Below the pieces are notes generated by a model. It did not search any database and was not told the origin of the DNA. It saw only the letters and a list, made by a program, of their open reading frames with translations. From the NCBI GenBank assembly GCA_963770485.1, contig CAVYPX010000019.1, forward strand, positions 1 through 64,000: a stretch of 64,000 nucleotides of DNA, in the 5' to 3' direction. Shown piece by piece: positions 18,273 to 26,365 of the stretch. The translations under genes were made by a program, and so were the position numbers. The first letter of the stretch is position 1. Each line of letters starts with the position of its first letter. The stretch comes from CAVVEC01 sp963770485 (lineage in GTDB: Bacteria; Acidobacteriota; Terriglobia; Terriglobales; Acidobacteriaceae).

Positions 18273-19400
18273 GTGTTAACATCCTCTTCTTCCATGAAAA
18301 ACGTTGGCGAAAGTGTGGTGCGGATTGAGGCGGAGGCGCTGCGCGCGCTGGCCGACCGCATCGCGGGGACCATGGCGGGTGCTTTCAATCGTGCCGTGGA
18401 GTTGATCTACGGTTGCACCGGCCGAGTTGTGGTCACCGGCATGGGCAAGAGTGGCATTATCGCTCGCAAGATCGCAGCCACTCTGAGTTCCACCGGCACT
18501 CCCGCGCTGTTCATGCATCCCGTCGAAGCCGTGCACGGGGACCTGGGCATGGTGGTTCGAGGAGACGTGGTCCTGGCCCTTTCAGCCAGCGGCGAGACTG
18601 AGGAAATTCTGCGCCTGCTGGCCACGCTCAAGAGATTGCGCATCCTGTTGATTGCGATGACCTGCGATGAAATGTACAAGGCGCCTCAGGGGCTAAAGCC
18701 TTCTTCAAAGAAGACAGCTTACAGCTCGGCTGAAGCCGTGCCCTTCCACAACGCCGCCGGCAGACACGCTAAGACCCGCGCGGGCAGAAGTGCCCGCGCC
18801 ACGCCAGCAAAGCTCTCCACCCTGGCGGCGGCGGCCGACGTCGCCTTGGATTGCTCGGTGGCCAAGGAAGCATGTTCTCTGGGACTGGCGCCCACGGCTT
18901 CTACCACTGCTATGCTCGCGCTGGGTGACGCTCTCGCGATGTCGCTGGCCGAGAAGCGTGGCTTCAAGGAGGAAGATTTCGCTAACCTGCATCCCGGAGG
19001 CAAGCTGGGCAAGCGTCTGGCCCGGGTGGAATCTCTGATGCACAGTGGCGATGCCGTACCGCGCGTGGCGCCAAAGACAAAGATGCCGGACGTGATCTAT
19101 GAAATGTCGCGCAAGAAGCTGGGCATAACGACTGTGGTCCAAGACGAGAAGCTGGTCGGAGTGATCAGCGACGGTGATCTCCGGCGGCTGTTGGAACGTC
19201 GCGGTAAAGATGCCCTCGATCTCACCGCCGCCGAGTGTATGACCAGGAATCCAAGGACGATCTCCGGGCAGGAGTTCGCCACGACTGCTCTGGCTGTAAT
19301 GGAAGAGAACAAGATTACGTCGCTGGCAGTTGTTGACGAGAAGGGCAGACTCGAAGGCATCGTCCACCTGCACGATCTGTGGGGAACGGAGATGATGTAG
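18273..19400 (+). CDS. kdsD: Arabinose-5-phosphate isomerase with in-frame repeat insertion
   Basis: 375 residues against about 325 for the KpsF/GutQ family. It interconverts ribulose-5-phosphate and arabinose-5-phosphate, feeding KdsA. The N-terminal SIS domain (VVVTGMGKSGIIARKIAATL; HPVEAVHGDLGM; LALSASGETEE) and the C-terminal CBS pair (from about residue 250) are intact. About 44 residues between MTCDEMYK and LSTLAAAADVALD have no counterpart in the family. They are encoded by repeat sequence at 18681-18812, inserted in frame within the SIS domain. The start is GTG at 18273, or ATG at 18294. Whether the insert is tolerated is unknown; the rest of the gene shows no decay. Confidence 0.92.
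   Translation: MLTSSSSMKNVGESVVRIEAEALRALADRIAGTMAGAFNRAVELIYGCTGRVVVTGMGKSGIIARKIAATLSSTGTPALFMHPVEAVHGDLGMVVRGDVVLALSASGETEEILRLLATLKRLRILLIAMTCDEMYKAPQGLKPSSKKTAYSSAEAVPFHNAAGRHAKTRAGRSARATPAKLSTLAAAADVALDCSVAKEACSLGLAPTASTTAMLALGDALAMSLAEKRGFKEEDFANLHPGGKLGKRLARVESLMHSGDAVPRVAPKTKMPDVIYEMSRKKLGITTVVQDEKLVGVISDGDLRRLLERRGKDALDLTAAECMTRNPRTISGQEFATTALAVMEENKITSLAVVDEKGRLEGIVHLHDLWGTEMM
18681..18812 (+). repeat. Dispersed repeat inserted in frame inside kdsD
   Basis: 132 bp, exactly 44 codons. It contains GGCTAAAGCC, then GGCTGAAGCCGTGCCCTTCC, then GCGGGCAGAAGTGCCCGCGCC. The first two parts occur in the same order, reverse-complemented, in the intergenic repeat at 63074-63135. The third resembles the GCGGGC..GCCCGCGCCAC element at 3261-3283. 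It is therefore intergenic-type repeat material that has entered a coding sequence. Confidence 0.75.
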
Positions 19401-19403
19401 GAA

Positions 19404-19438
19404 TTGAATCATTGAGAGATTGAATCATTGAGTCATTG
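19404..19438 (+). repeat. Inverted repeat, left copy, flanking the four-helix-bundle gene
   Basis: 35 bases made of internal TTGAATCATTGAG units. Its complement occurs at 19826-19860 with 32 of 35 positions matching. The pair encloses one complete gene. Confidence 0.8.
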
Positions 19439-19447
19439 GAAATCGCT

Positions 19448-19831
19448 ATGAATGCGCTGGATAAAGCCGATGCCTTGAAGGAACGGACGAAACAATTTGC
19501 CATCCGGATTGTGGCCGTTTCGAGATCGTTGCCGCGCTCTCGAGAGGCGGATGTTATTGGCAAGCAGCTATTGCGATCCGGGACCGCGGTGGCGGCGAAC
19601 TATCGCGCGGTTTGCCGGGCGCGATCGAAAGCCGAGTTCATCTCGAAGATGGGCATCGTAGTTGAAGAAGCTGATGAGACGGTATTCTGGCTGGAACTTC
19701 TGGGCGACACCGGGCTTGCCCGTGCGGCCAAGCTAGGACTCTTGCTGAAAGAAGCCAACGAATTGGTAGCAATTTGCGCCGCGTCGCTTCGTACCGCGAA
19801 GTACAATAACTCACCGCCTGATTTTCAATGA
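19448..19831 (+). CDS. Four-helix-bundle protein (23S rRNA IVS / S23 family)
   Basis: 127 residues from the ATG at 19448. Family features are the LPRSREADVIGKQLLRSGTAVAANYRAVCRARSKAEFISKM... pattern and the late EADETVFWLELL motif. This family was first seen in insertion sequences of 23S rRNA genes, and is also found as free-standing genes and near diversity-generating retroelements. It is probably an oligomeric helical bundle with a basic face that may bind nucleic acid; its function is not established. Here the gene is enclosed by a 35-bp inverted repeat, suggesting that gene plus repeats are a unit that moved together. Its stop overlaps the start of the right repeat. Confidence 0.85.
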   Translation: MNALDKADALKERTKQFAIRIVAVSRSLPRSREADVIGKQLLRSGTAVAANYRAVCRARSKAEFISKMGIVVEEADETVFWLELLGDTGLARAAKLGLLLKEANELVAICAASLRTAKYNNSPPDFQ

Positions 19832-19860
19832 GTCAATGATTCAATCTCTCAATGAGTAAA
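19826..19860 (-). repeat. Inverted repeat, right copy, flanking the four-helix-bundle gene
   Basis: Complement of the 35-base left copy at 19404-19438, with three mismatches. The two copies could pair in RNA to close a ~390-base loop containing the whole gene. Confidence 0.8.
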
Positions 19861-19864
19861 TCCC

Positions 19865-20077
19865 ATGTATCATTACGATCCCAATACGGCGCTCGAAGAA
19901 CTGACTGAAGACGCAACCCTTCCCAACCCGGTGCATGTGCGCGACATGATGCTGCGCAAGCAACTCTCCGCGGACAAATCGCTGGAACTGAACCGTTTAT
20001 TTCTCGAATATCAGAAATTCTTCGGCGAAACGCAAAAGCTGGGGAAAGAGATTCTAAAGCACTTGGCGACAAAGTAG
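19865..20077 (+). CDS. Small conserved-looking protein of unknown function
   Basis: 70 residues: acidic N-terminal part (MYHYDPNTALEELTEDATL) and a helical, charged C-terminal part ending EILKHLATK. No domain is recognised. The proportion of charged residues and even codon use suggest a real gene. It begins only 5 bp after the right inverted repeat, so before insertion of the repeat-flanked gene it may have followed kdsD directly. Confidence 0.6.
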   Translation: MYHYDPNTALEELTEDATLPNPVHVRDMMLRKQLSADKSLELNRLFLEYQKFFGETQKLGKEILKHLATK

Positions 20078-20542
20078 TGCGCGTAAACGTTGCTCTGGCT
20101 GTACAGTCGCCATTCCCGCTGCGATCGCTTTGGGCGACTTCAAGAGCATGGGAGCGGTGGGCTTCGACATCGCCAACTTCGCCAGCAAGTCAGCCTCGGT
20201 CGATCCTCACATCCCAGGGTTACGACAGGTGCACTCCGACACTTTTCGCAGAGAACGGGAAAGGCGGGCCGCCCGCTTCGGCAGGCTGTCGGCAAACAGC
20301 GTATACTTAGATTGCTTAACCTCGAAGACACATCGCCAGAGTATCTTGCGCCTTCGCGATTGAGAGATCGAGAGGCGTCTCCGTGTATCGGCCAGTGTTC
20401 CCTAACATTTACTATGTGTGCCGACAGGGCACGGCTGCAACCCAGAGACGTGCATTCGACGAGATTCGTGACGCTCAGGTGGATCCGAGAAATTGCGGCC
20501 GCCGAGCCGTTCATCAACCAGCCTGAATGACAGGAGTGAATC
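20078..20542. other. Gene-poor stretch
   Basis: About 465 bp in which no gene is convincing. Open frames here lack recognisable products or ribosome sites. GGCGGGCCGCCCGC at about 20261 is a short palindrome of the repeat type seen elsewhere. The promoter of the following small operon should lie near the right end. Confidence 0.45.
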
Positions 20543-20701
20543 ATGTCCGGAATCAATGGGGATAAATCCAGATTTCACCGGGAGCGCAAGCAGAAGATCG
20601 CGCGGCGGAAGCGTAATCGCGAATTGCTGAAGAGTCTGGCAGAGCAAGGCAGAGCGGTTCCTGGTTCATCCGCTTCAAAGCCCAAGCCGGTGTCCGCATG
20701 A
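20543..20701 (+). CDS. Very small basic protein heading an RNA-binding operon
   Basis: 52 residues, beginning MSGINGDKSRFHRERKQKIA and continuing RRKRNRELLKSLAEQ, so about one third Lys/Arg in the first 35 residues. A GGAG ribosome site lies 7 bases before the ATG. The stop overlaps the next start codon (ATGA). The N-terminus recalls small basic proteins of acidobacteria, but no function is known. The basic helix suggests binding to nucleic acid or ribosomes. Confidence 0.75.
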   Translation: MSGINGDKSRFHRERKQKIARRKRNRELLKSLAEQGRAVPGSSASKPKPVSA

Positions 20702-21297
20702 CTACGTCTATTCTTGCGTCACCGCTTTCCACACCCGTGCCGGGCATGCTCAAGAAAAAACGAGTTCTTCTGGTGGACACATCGCCAGCGAAACGCGATA
20801 TGCGTGCCGAGATCATGCGAAAACTCGGTATGGAGGTCGATTGTGCCGCCGATATCAGCGAAGCGCGTTCCTGGTGGCGGTCTGACTTGTACAACCTGGT
20901 GATCATCAGCGCGGAAAGTGAACTGGGCCGGGACAAGTTTTGTGAAGATGTCCGCGGCGCCACCCCACCCCAGCAACTCGCCTTTCTGGTAGGCAAACCT
21001 GAGTACCTTGCCGATTCGCCGAATGCGGACGGAGCGGTTTCACTCGAGAAGGACGACCAAGCCCCTTTCGGGGACGTGAGTGCAACGCTTTCGGCCGATG
21101 CTTCTGGAGGTCTGCCTCAGCGCTGGGGAATCCTGGAAGCCTGCCGGCGAATCTCCGCCGTCCGATCCGCAGCGAACGCTCGCTCGAAAGCAATACAGGA
21201 GACCCCCGCGCCACCACGGGATTGTGAAGTCCGGCTGTCCAAGCGAACAACCGAGTCTCGGACCCTAGATGAGTTACTAAGAGAGGAAATGCAATGA
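20698..21297 (+). CDS. Receiver-like protein lacking the phospho-acceptor Asp
   Basis: 199 residues. Residues ~20-110 follow a CheY-like fold pattern (KRVLLVDTSPAKRDMRAEIMRKLGMEVDCAADISEA). However, the strand that normally ends in the phosphorylated Asp reads YNLVIISAES, without Asp, so this looks like a pseudo-receiver. The C-terminal ~70 residues are disordered-looking and end in TLDELLREEMQ. It is coupled by 4-bp ATGA overlaps to the small basic gene before it and the RRM gene after it. Function unknown; a protein-interaction role is likely. Confidence 0.7.
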   Translation: MTTSILASPLSTPVPGMLKKKRVLLVDTSPAKRDMRAEIMRKLGMEVDCAADISEARSWWRSDLYNLVIISAESELGRDKFCEDVRGATPPQQLAFLVGKPEYLADSPNADGAVSLEKDDQAPFGDVSATLSADASGGLPQRWGILEACRRISAVRSAANARSKAIQETPAPPRDCEVRLSKRTTESRTLDELLREEMQ

Positions 21298-21644
21298 AGA
21301 ACCTTTACGTTGGCAATCTACCCCACAGTACCACTGAGGCGGAACTGCGCACCGCATTCGAGGCACATGGCACGGTCGACAAAGTCAGCATCGTAACTGA
21401 CCGGGAGACCGGCCGCGCGCGAGGTTTCGCATTTGTGGAAATGACCGATGCCGCTGAAGCCGACAAAGCCATTGCCGCATTGAACGGAACTGAATTGGGG
21501 GGACGCACGTTGACGATCAACGAAGCCAAGCCCAAGACCGACCGGCCAAGGAGCGGCGGACAACGCTTTGGCGGCGGTGGCGGCGGACGTGGACGCGATG
21601 ATTATAAGGGTCACGCGCGCCAGCCCCGCGAGCCGCGCTGGTAA
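21294..21644 (+). CDS. RRM-type RNA-binding protein
   Basis: 116 residues: one RNA recognition motif (residues 1-78) with RNP2 as LYVGNL and RNP1 as RGFAFVEM, followed by a Gly/Arg-rich tail. Bacterial glycine-rich RRM proteins of this type resemble cyanobacterial Rbp proteins and are often cold- or stress-induced. It probably binds single-stranded RNA in the cytoplasm. Third gene of the 20543-21644 operon, with an ATGA overlap with the upstream gene. Confidence 0.93.
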   Translation: MKNLYVGNLPHSTTEAELRTAFEAHGTVDKVSIVTDRETGRARGFAFVEMTDAAEADKAIAALNGTELGGRTLTINEAKPKTDRPRSGGQRFGGGGGGRGRDDYKGHARQPREPRW

Positions 21645-21727
21645 CTTTCCAATTACCCTCAAATCCGGGCCGGATGCACATTGCCGGTCAGCGATACGAA
21701 CAGAACGAACATATTGGGAGACTGCGC

Positions 21728-21997
21728 ATGCCACGAGGCCGATCAACGTTTACCAAGCGTCAGAAGGAACAAACGCGCCAACAGAGACAACGGGAAAAAG
21801 CAGAGCGCAGGACACAGCGCAAACAGGAGAAGCCGGAAGCCAGCGTGGACGAGATGCGCGAGTTGCGTGAACACGCGGAGGAACAGGCAGCTCTGTTTCG
21901 CGTCGGCTCCGACGAACCGGATTCTGTCGAACCATCCACACCGCAAGGCAGCAAGGAAATTGGTCAGCAAACGCCGGCTGGGACGCTTCGGAACTAG
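21728..21997 (+). CDS. Small highly charged coiled-coil protein
   Basis: 89 residues beginning MPRGRSTFTKRQKEQTRQQR, then a run of Lys/Arg/Gln/Glu likely to form a long charged helix, then an acidic C-terminal part. Comparable small proteins occur in other acidobacteria but no function is known. The ATG at 21728 is preferred because the sequence upstream of it in frame is unlike protein. It follows the RRM gene by 83 bp and may belong to the same transcript. Confidence 0.6.
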   Translation: MPRGRSTFTKRQKEQTRQQRQREKAERRTQRKQEKPEASVDEMRELREHAEEQAALFRVGSDEPDSVEPSTPQGSKEIGQQTPAGTLRN

Positions 21998-22144
21998 TGT
22001 TCTAGCTGAACCGGAACTGACGGGCCAAAGCTACTGAGATCAGGATGCGCTCCCCGGCGGGCACCTCTGTGCTTTTTACGCCACTTCTTTCCATCGCACG
22101 CTGGTGGTATCGTTGCCTTATACCTACTCTTGGGATGAAAGTCT

Positions 22145-23593
22145 TTGCCGCGTAATGGTCCCGAACTTGTCGGTTTCTTATTGCTCACGGGTTTTCTGGC
22201 TGCACCCGGGGCGGCACAGTCAAGCCCGCAACTTCTGGCCAGCACGGAACCGCCGCAAACGGTCATAGCGATTGTCCGCGCTGTACAGGTTTTCCCGGGA
22301 CCGGACGGGCCAGCGGTAGAAATCCTCTCCAGTCGTCCAATTGTGCCTGCCATAAGCAAATTGGAGAATCCGCCGCGCCTGGCGATTGATCTCCCCAATG
22401 CGCGCCTGGCTTCGAATAAGAGACGAATCGACTTTCGCAGTGAGCAGATCAGCGGAGTCCGGGTGGACCAGTATCAGAAGATCCCCCCGATTACCCGCGT
22501 GGTCGTGGATCTGATCAAGCCCAGCGGGTATACCTGGGACGCCGCCGGCAATCGCCTGATGATTCGACTGCGCCCGCTGGACGATGCTGCTGCGAAGCCG
22601 CCTTCGGTCCCCACATTTGTGCAAGGCGTCCAGCCCGCTGCCGTTCCCGTGAGTCCGGGTTCATCGGGCGCGGTGGTCTTGGCGGGCAGCCGTGTAGCCA
22701 CAGGATCCTCGGTGACGGCAGGATCGGATACCGCCATCCTGCGTCTGGGACGAGGAGGCGAGGTGCGCGTCTGTCCGGGAACGACGGTCTCGGTGACTTC
22801 GTCGCAAAGCGGCCGCGCCCTCATGTTGGGTATGAGTACCGGAGCCTTGGAAGCGCACTACAATCTGGACGCTTCGGCGGACTCCATCCTGACGCCGGAC
22901 TTTCGTATCCTGCTGGCGGGCCCCGGCGAGTTCCATTACGCAGTCAGCGCCGATTCGCGCGGCAACACTTGCATTCGTGCACTGCCCGGCAATACCGCCT
23001 CGGTCATCGTTTCGGAACTGCTGGGAGACGGCACGTATCAGGTGAAGCCGAGCGAGCAAATCGTCTTTCATTCCGGACGGCTGAACCTGCTGGACACGGC
23101 TGTCCCGGCAAGTTGCGGTTGCCCTGCTCCTGCAGTGCCCGTGATGCGGACTTCCGTGGCGACGGGGGGCACAGTGCCGGAAGCGAAGTTGCCTGCGAGC
23201 ATACCTTTAGCAGGTCCCGGGGACGAAGTGAAGCCACTACCGTCAGCGGCGCCGGCTGCCAGGCCGCCGTCTAACGCTCCAACGTCCGGCGCCTCGGTTC
23301 CCGCGCAGGTTGCGCTGTCTGTGGCTTCACCCGAGACCGCTGCGCTGCCGCCGTCTAAACCGAACGATGTTCACGTGCAGGTGGAAGCGCCCTTCGTCTT
23401 TCGGGCTCAAGATCTGCGTATCAATGACCCACCGCCTGCTCCGACTCGCGAAGCCGAGCGTCTGCCGGTGCTTCTGCGGGCGAACGCACGTCCAGCGTCT
23501 TTCCAGATTGCGGTTCTTCCGCCGCCGGCGCGGCCGCAACATCACGGCTTCTTCGGAAAAATGAAGAGCGTCCTTGTAGCGATATTCGGTTGA
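22145..23593 (+). CDS. Secreted AMIN-domain protein
   Basis: 482 residues from a TTG. The N-terminal signal peptide (LVGFLLLTGFLAAPGAA) is followed by an AMIN domain at about residues 35-140 (VQVFPGPDGPAVEILSSRPI ... RLAIDLPNAR ... GVRVDQYQ ... TRVVVDL). AMIN domains target periplasmic proteins to the envelope or septal peptidoglycan and to secretins. The middle part (~180-320) resembles a FecR-like beta domain (LRLGRGGEVRVCPGTTVSV). The C-terminus is Pro/Ala-rich and disordered, ending in a hydrophobic tail. No amidase domain is present, so a structural or assembly role is likely. Confidence 0.8.
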   Translation: MPRNGPELVGFLLLTGFLAAPGAAQSSPQLLASTEPPQTVIAIVRAVQVFPGPDGPAVEILSSRPIVPAISKLENPPRLAIDLPNARLASNKRRIDFRSEQISGVRVDQYQKIPPITRVVVDLIKPSGYTWDAAGNRLMIRLRPLDDAAAKPPSVPTFVQGVQPAAVPVSPGSSGAVVLAGSRVATGSSVTAGSDTAILRLGRGGEVRVCPGTTVSVTSSQSGRALMLGMSTGALEAHYNLDASADSILTPDFRILLAGPGEFHYAVSADSRGNTCIRALPGNTASVIVSELLGDGTYQVKPSEQIVFHSGRLNLLDTAVPASCGCPAPAVPVMRTSVATGGTVPEAKLPASIPLAGPGDEVKPLPSAAPAARPPSNAPTSGASVPAQVALSVASPETAALPPSKPNDVHVQVEAPFVFRAQDLRINDPPPAPTREAERLPVLLRANARPASFQIAVLPPPARPQHHGFFGKMKSVLVAIFG

Positions 23594-23802
23594 TGGTGAA
23601 TTCGCACCCGGAATGCCCTCCGTGGTTTGCGGTCAGGTATTTTGCCTATGAGTCGTGTCCCGCAACCTCGCTGCATCAGGTCGGAGCTGTCACCTGAGCA
23701 AAGCGAAGAAGCTATGCATTACGAGCTAAATCTCTTCCCGGCCTGAATGCCGGTCAGGTGACATTCCAGAAATCGGCACGAAGTATACGAGCCGGGGCCG
23801 GC

Positions 23803-24096
23803 TCACCTGTTCCGTATACCCTTGGTGAGCGGACTGACTCGATCGCGGAGTTCTTCCGCCAGTTCCGCGCCACGTTCCAGAACTTCCTCGGTGGCTTCTT
23901 TGGCGTCTTCTTTCCAATCGTCCAACGTCTCGCGCGCATCCTCGTAGCGGCGGCGCAGCTCTTTCCGCATCTGCTTGCCGGGCTTGGGGGCAAACAGCAA
24001 TCCAATCAGCGCGCCCGCTCCCAACCCAATCAGCAGAAAAATAACGGCGGTTCCTACCTGTCCCGCCGCCGACGCCTCATATTTTCCTTCGCGCAT
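23803..24096 (-). CDS. YtxH-type small membrane protein
   Basis: 97 residues: one N-terminal transmembrane helix (about residues 15-33, VGTAVIFLLIGLGAGALIGLLF) followed by APKPGKQMRKELRRR and a long amphipathic helix. This is the YtxH (formerly general stress) family, often linked to envelope stress; molecular function unknown. Transcribed convergently with the AMIN gene and divergently from efp. Confidence 0.88.
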   Translation of the reverse strand: MREGKYEASAAGQVGTAVIFLLIGLGAGALIGLLFAPKPGKQMRKELRRRYEDARETLDDWKEDAKEATEEVLERGAELAEELRDRVSPLTKGIRNR

Positions 24097-24318
24097 AAAA
24101 GCACCTCACTCGGAATGAATTCTTGCAGCTTGGATTCGCCCCTTCCATTTTAGCTGTCTGACGGCGTCGTGCCGGACGCAATTTTCGCTGGCCGGCTCCC
24201 CTATTTCCCATATTCGCTCAAGTCCTGTAAAATAAGGACTTTGAGTCCTGTGTCTGGCGGAAAATGTGGCCTGCCCGCGTCCGCCGGCTACCCGCAATTA
24301 AAGGAGATTTTTCGAGCA

Positions 24319-24879
24319 ATGGCTATTCCCGCCACCCAGCTACGTCCCGGAATGATTATCAAACACAACAATGATCTGCATTCGGTTTTCAGCGTGGAGC
24401 ATCGCACCCCGGGCAATCTGCGTGCCTTCATTCAGGCCAAACTGCGCAACCTGCGCACCGGCGCAATGTTCGAGCATCGCTTCCGTTCTCCCGATCCTAT
24501 CGAAAAGATCAACGTGGACGAGCAGGAAATGGAGTTCTTGTACGCCGACGGCGACAGCTACTACTTCATGGACACTACCAACTTCGAGCAGACTCATCTC
24601 ACCAAGGAAATTCTGGGCGATGCCGTCGATTACCTTACCGCGAACTTGCAGATCAAAGTGGAATTTTTCGACGGCAAGGCAGTCGGAATTGAACTGCCGC
24701 AAACCGTGGAGTTGACGGTGGTCGAGACTGAGCCAGGACTGAAGAGCGCGACCGCTTCCAGCGTCACCAAGGCCGCGAAGACGGAAACCGGGCTCGTGGT
24801 GCAGGTGCCGCCCTTCATCAACGAAGGCGAAAGAATTCGTGTGGACACCGCCGAAGGCGTGTATCTGTCGCGAGCATAG
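24319..24879 (+). CDS. efp: Translation elongation factor P
   Basis: 186 residues. It relieves ribosome stalling at polyproline stretches. The three-domain fold is complete and the C-terminus (VVQVPPFINEGERIRVDT) is canonical. The loop that reaches the peptidyl-transferase centre reads HRTPGNLRAF. The tip position that is Lys in E. coli and B. subtilis (PGKGxAF), or Arg in Pseudomonas, is Asn here, with Arg two residues later. This excludes the standard lysine modifications and suggests either an unmodified factor or a different chemistry. AAGGAGA precedes the ATG by 12 bases; longer upstream frames are not protein-like. Confidence 0.95.
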   Translation: MAIPATQLRPGMIIKHNNDLHSVFSVEHRTPGNLRAFIQAKLRNLRTGAMFEHRFRSPDPIEKINVDEQEMEFLYADGDSYYFMDTTNFEQTHLTKEILGDAVDYLTANLQIKVEFFDGKAVGIELPQTVELTVVETEPGLKSATASSVTKAAKTETGLVVQVPPFINEGERIRVDTAEGVYLSRA

Positions 24880-24892
24880 AGAATGCGTTCTT

Positions 24893-25105
24893 GTCACTCT
24901 GAAGTGATGCGATTCGCTGGCGAATCGCATGGCGGAGTCGAAGCATCCCTACAGTGTCGGGCTGGCGTCGTAGGCCTGAAGGCGTTCTTTCTGGAGCCCA
25001 TGGTGGGAATTCCCTGTAGGGATTTGTCGCAGGTGTTTCGCAATAGGGATCCTTCGACTCCGTAGCTGCTTCGCTTCGCGAAGCGGCGACTACGCTCAGG
25101 ATGAC
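24893..25105. repeat. Long dispersed palindromic element
   Basis: Begins GTCACTCTGAAGTGATGCG and ends CTACGCTCAGGATGAC, with nested inverted segments such as CGATTCGCTGGCGAATCG and GCTTCGCTTCGCGAAGC. It belongs to the GTCAT..GATGAC family but is much longer. It fills the whole efp-acyP gap. Confidence 0.7.
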
Positions 25106-25122
25106 GATTGTATAGTGGGAAA

Positions 25123-25422
25123 ATGGCCACAACTGAAAAGGCAATCGAAGCTCGCCGCTTTGTGGTCCGCGGCCGGGTCCAGGGCGTGGGGTTTCGCTGG
25201 TTCGTCGAGCGTGAGGCGCATATCCTGGGCATTGCGGGATGGGTGCGCAACAATTCCGATAGCAGCGTGGAAGTGATGGCCATGGGTACCCGCGATCAAC
25301 TCGCCGGATTGCGGTCGCGGCTGCGGGATGGTCCGCGTGCCGCCCGCGTGGATGATGTGGAGGAATTCGAAACCAGGCCGGTCGCCGGCCTTAGTACTTT
25401 TCGCATTGAAGGAGCCTGGTAA
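25123..25422 (+). CDS. acyP: Acylphosphatase
   Basis: 99 residues, the standard size. It hydrolyses acyl phosphates. The catalytic signature VRGRVQGVGFRWFVEREA holds the phosphate-binding loop with its Arg; the second signature GIAGWVRNNSDSSVEV holds the catalytic Asn. The stop codon directly abuts the apt start codon (TAAATG), so the two are coupled. Its own promoter would have to lie inside the repeat element upstream. Confidence 0.95.
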   Translation: MATTEKAIEARRFVVRGRVQGVGFRWFVEREAHILGIAGWVRNNSDSSVEVMAMGTRDQLAGLRSRLRDGPRAARVDDVEEFETRPVAGLSTFRIEGAW

Positions 25423-25983
25423 ATGTCAACGAACGTAGCTCCCATTAAGCCGCGCCTGAACTGTGAGCCGCTGAAAAAGCTCATCCGCGAGGTTCCCGAC
25501 TTCCCGAAAAAAGGGATTTTGTTTTACGACATCACGACCCTGCTGAAAGACAAGCGCGGGTTCGCCATGCTGATCGACGCGCTTGCGGAACAGTATCTCG
25601 ACCGGAAAGTCGATCTGGTGCTGGGGATGGAGGCAAGGGGTTTCATCTTTGCTCCGGCGCTGGCCTATCGTCTCAACGCCGGTTTTGTCCCCGTGCGCAA
25701 ACCCGGCAAACTTCCTGCTGAAACCACCCGCTACGACTATGTCCTGGAATATGGAACGAATACGCTGGAAGTTCACCGGGACGCGATCCAGCCAGGACAG
25801 CGGGTCATTATCGTGGACGACCTCCTGGCGACAGGCGGAACCGCGCAAGCTACCACTAAACTGGCGACTACATTAGGCGCAGAGATTGCCGGGCTAGGGT
25901 TCGTCGTAGAACTCGACTTCCTGAAGGGACGCGACAAGCTCAAGGAATACGACGTCTTCTCGCTACTGCACTACGAGAAGTAG
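25423..25983 (+). CDS. apt: Adenine phosphoribosyltransferase
   Basis: 186 residues. It salvages adenine to AMP using PRPP. The PRPP-binding motif VIIVDDLLATGGTA lies at about residues 127-140, and the N-terminal VPDFPKKGILFYDIT and LGMEARGFIF are classic for the family. Start directly at the acylphosphatase stop. No regulator is adjacent. Confidence 0.96.
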   Translation: MSTNVAPIKPRLNCEPLKKLIREVPDFPKKGILFYDITTLLKDKRGFAMLIDALAEQYLDRKVDLVLGMEARGFIFAPALAYRLNAGFVPVRKPGKLPAETTRYDYVLEYGTNTLEVHRDAIQPGQRVIIVDDLLATGGTAQATTKLATTLGAEIAGLGFVVELDFLKGRDKLKEYDVFSLLHYEK

Positions 25984-26023
25984 GAACTACTCTGCGTGCT
26001 TCGTGTTTTGCCGATTGGCGATC

Positions 26024-26251
26024 TTACCTCAAGAGATGCGAGAGCGCGATTCCTACCAGGGTCCAGCCGCCCGCACTGACCAGCAGCGCTATCGCAAGTC
26101 CCAGAGCCCTGCCCCAAATCCGACGCACTTGCGTCGGCCTGAGTCGTTCCACGGCCGGAGCGTATTCGGAGATGAAAACGTCCCGCCAGCGGTCGGCTCG
26201 GCGCATTCGCGAAATGCTCATGGGTCTTGGAAGTTCCCAGTTCATGCTCAT
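26024..26251 (-). CDS. Small single-pass membrane protein
   Basis: About 75 residues. A basic N-terminal region (MRRADRWRDVFISEYAPAVERLRP) precedes one C-terminal hydrophobic helix (LGLAIALLVSAGGWTLVGIAL). No family recognised and no strong ribosome site; retained because the tail-anchored pattern is clean. Confidence 0.5.
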   Translation of the reverse strand: MSMNWELPRPMSISRMRRADRWRDVFISEYAPAVERLRPTQVRRIWGRALGLAIALLVSAGGWTLVGIALSHLLR

Positions 26252-26365
26252 ACCATGTGAGATGCCGGGTTTCCACAATAGTTACCCTTCAGTCGTAATG
26301 GCTTTGTAAAACCTACGTGACAATTCCTGTGCTGTGAGCGGTTTTCGGGGACCGTCAATACGGCT

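Noticed and set aside
20130..20363. 77-residue plus-strand frame starting with TTG
   Set aside because: No ribosome site, no recognisable motif, and composition shifts to repeat-derived Arg-rich sequence midway.
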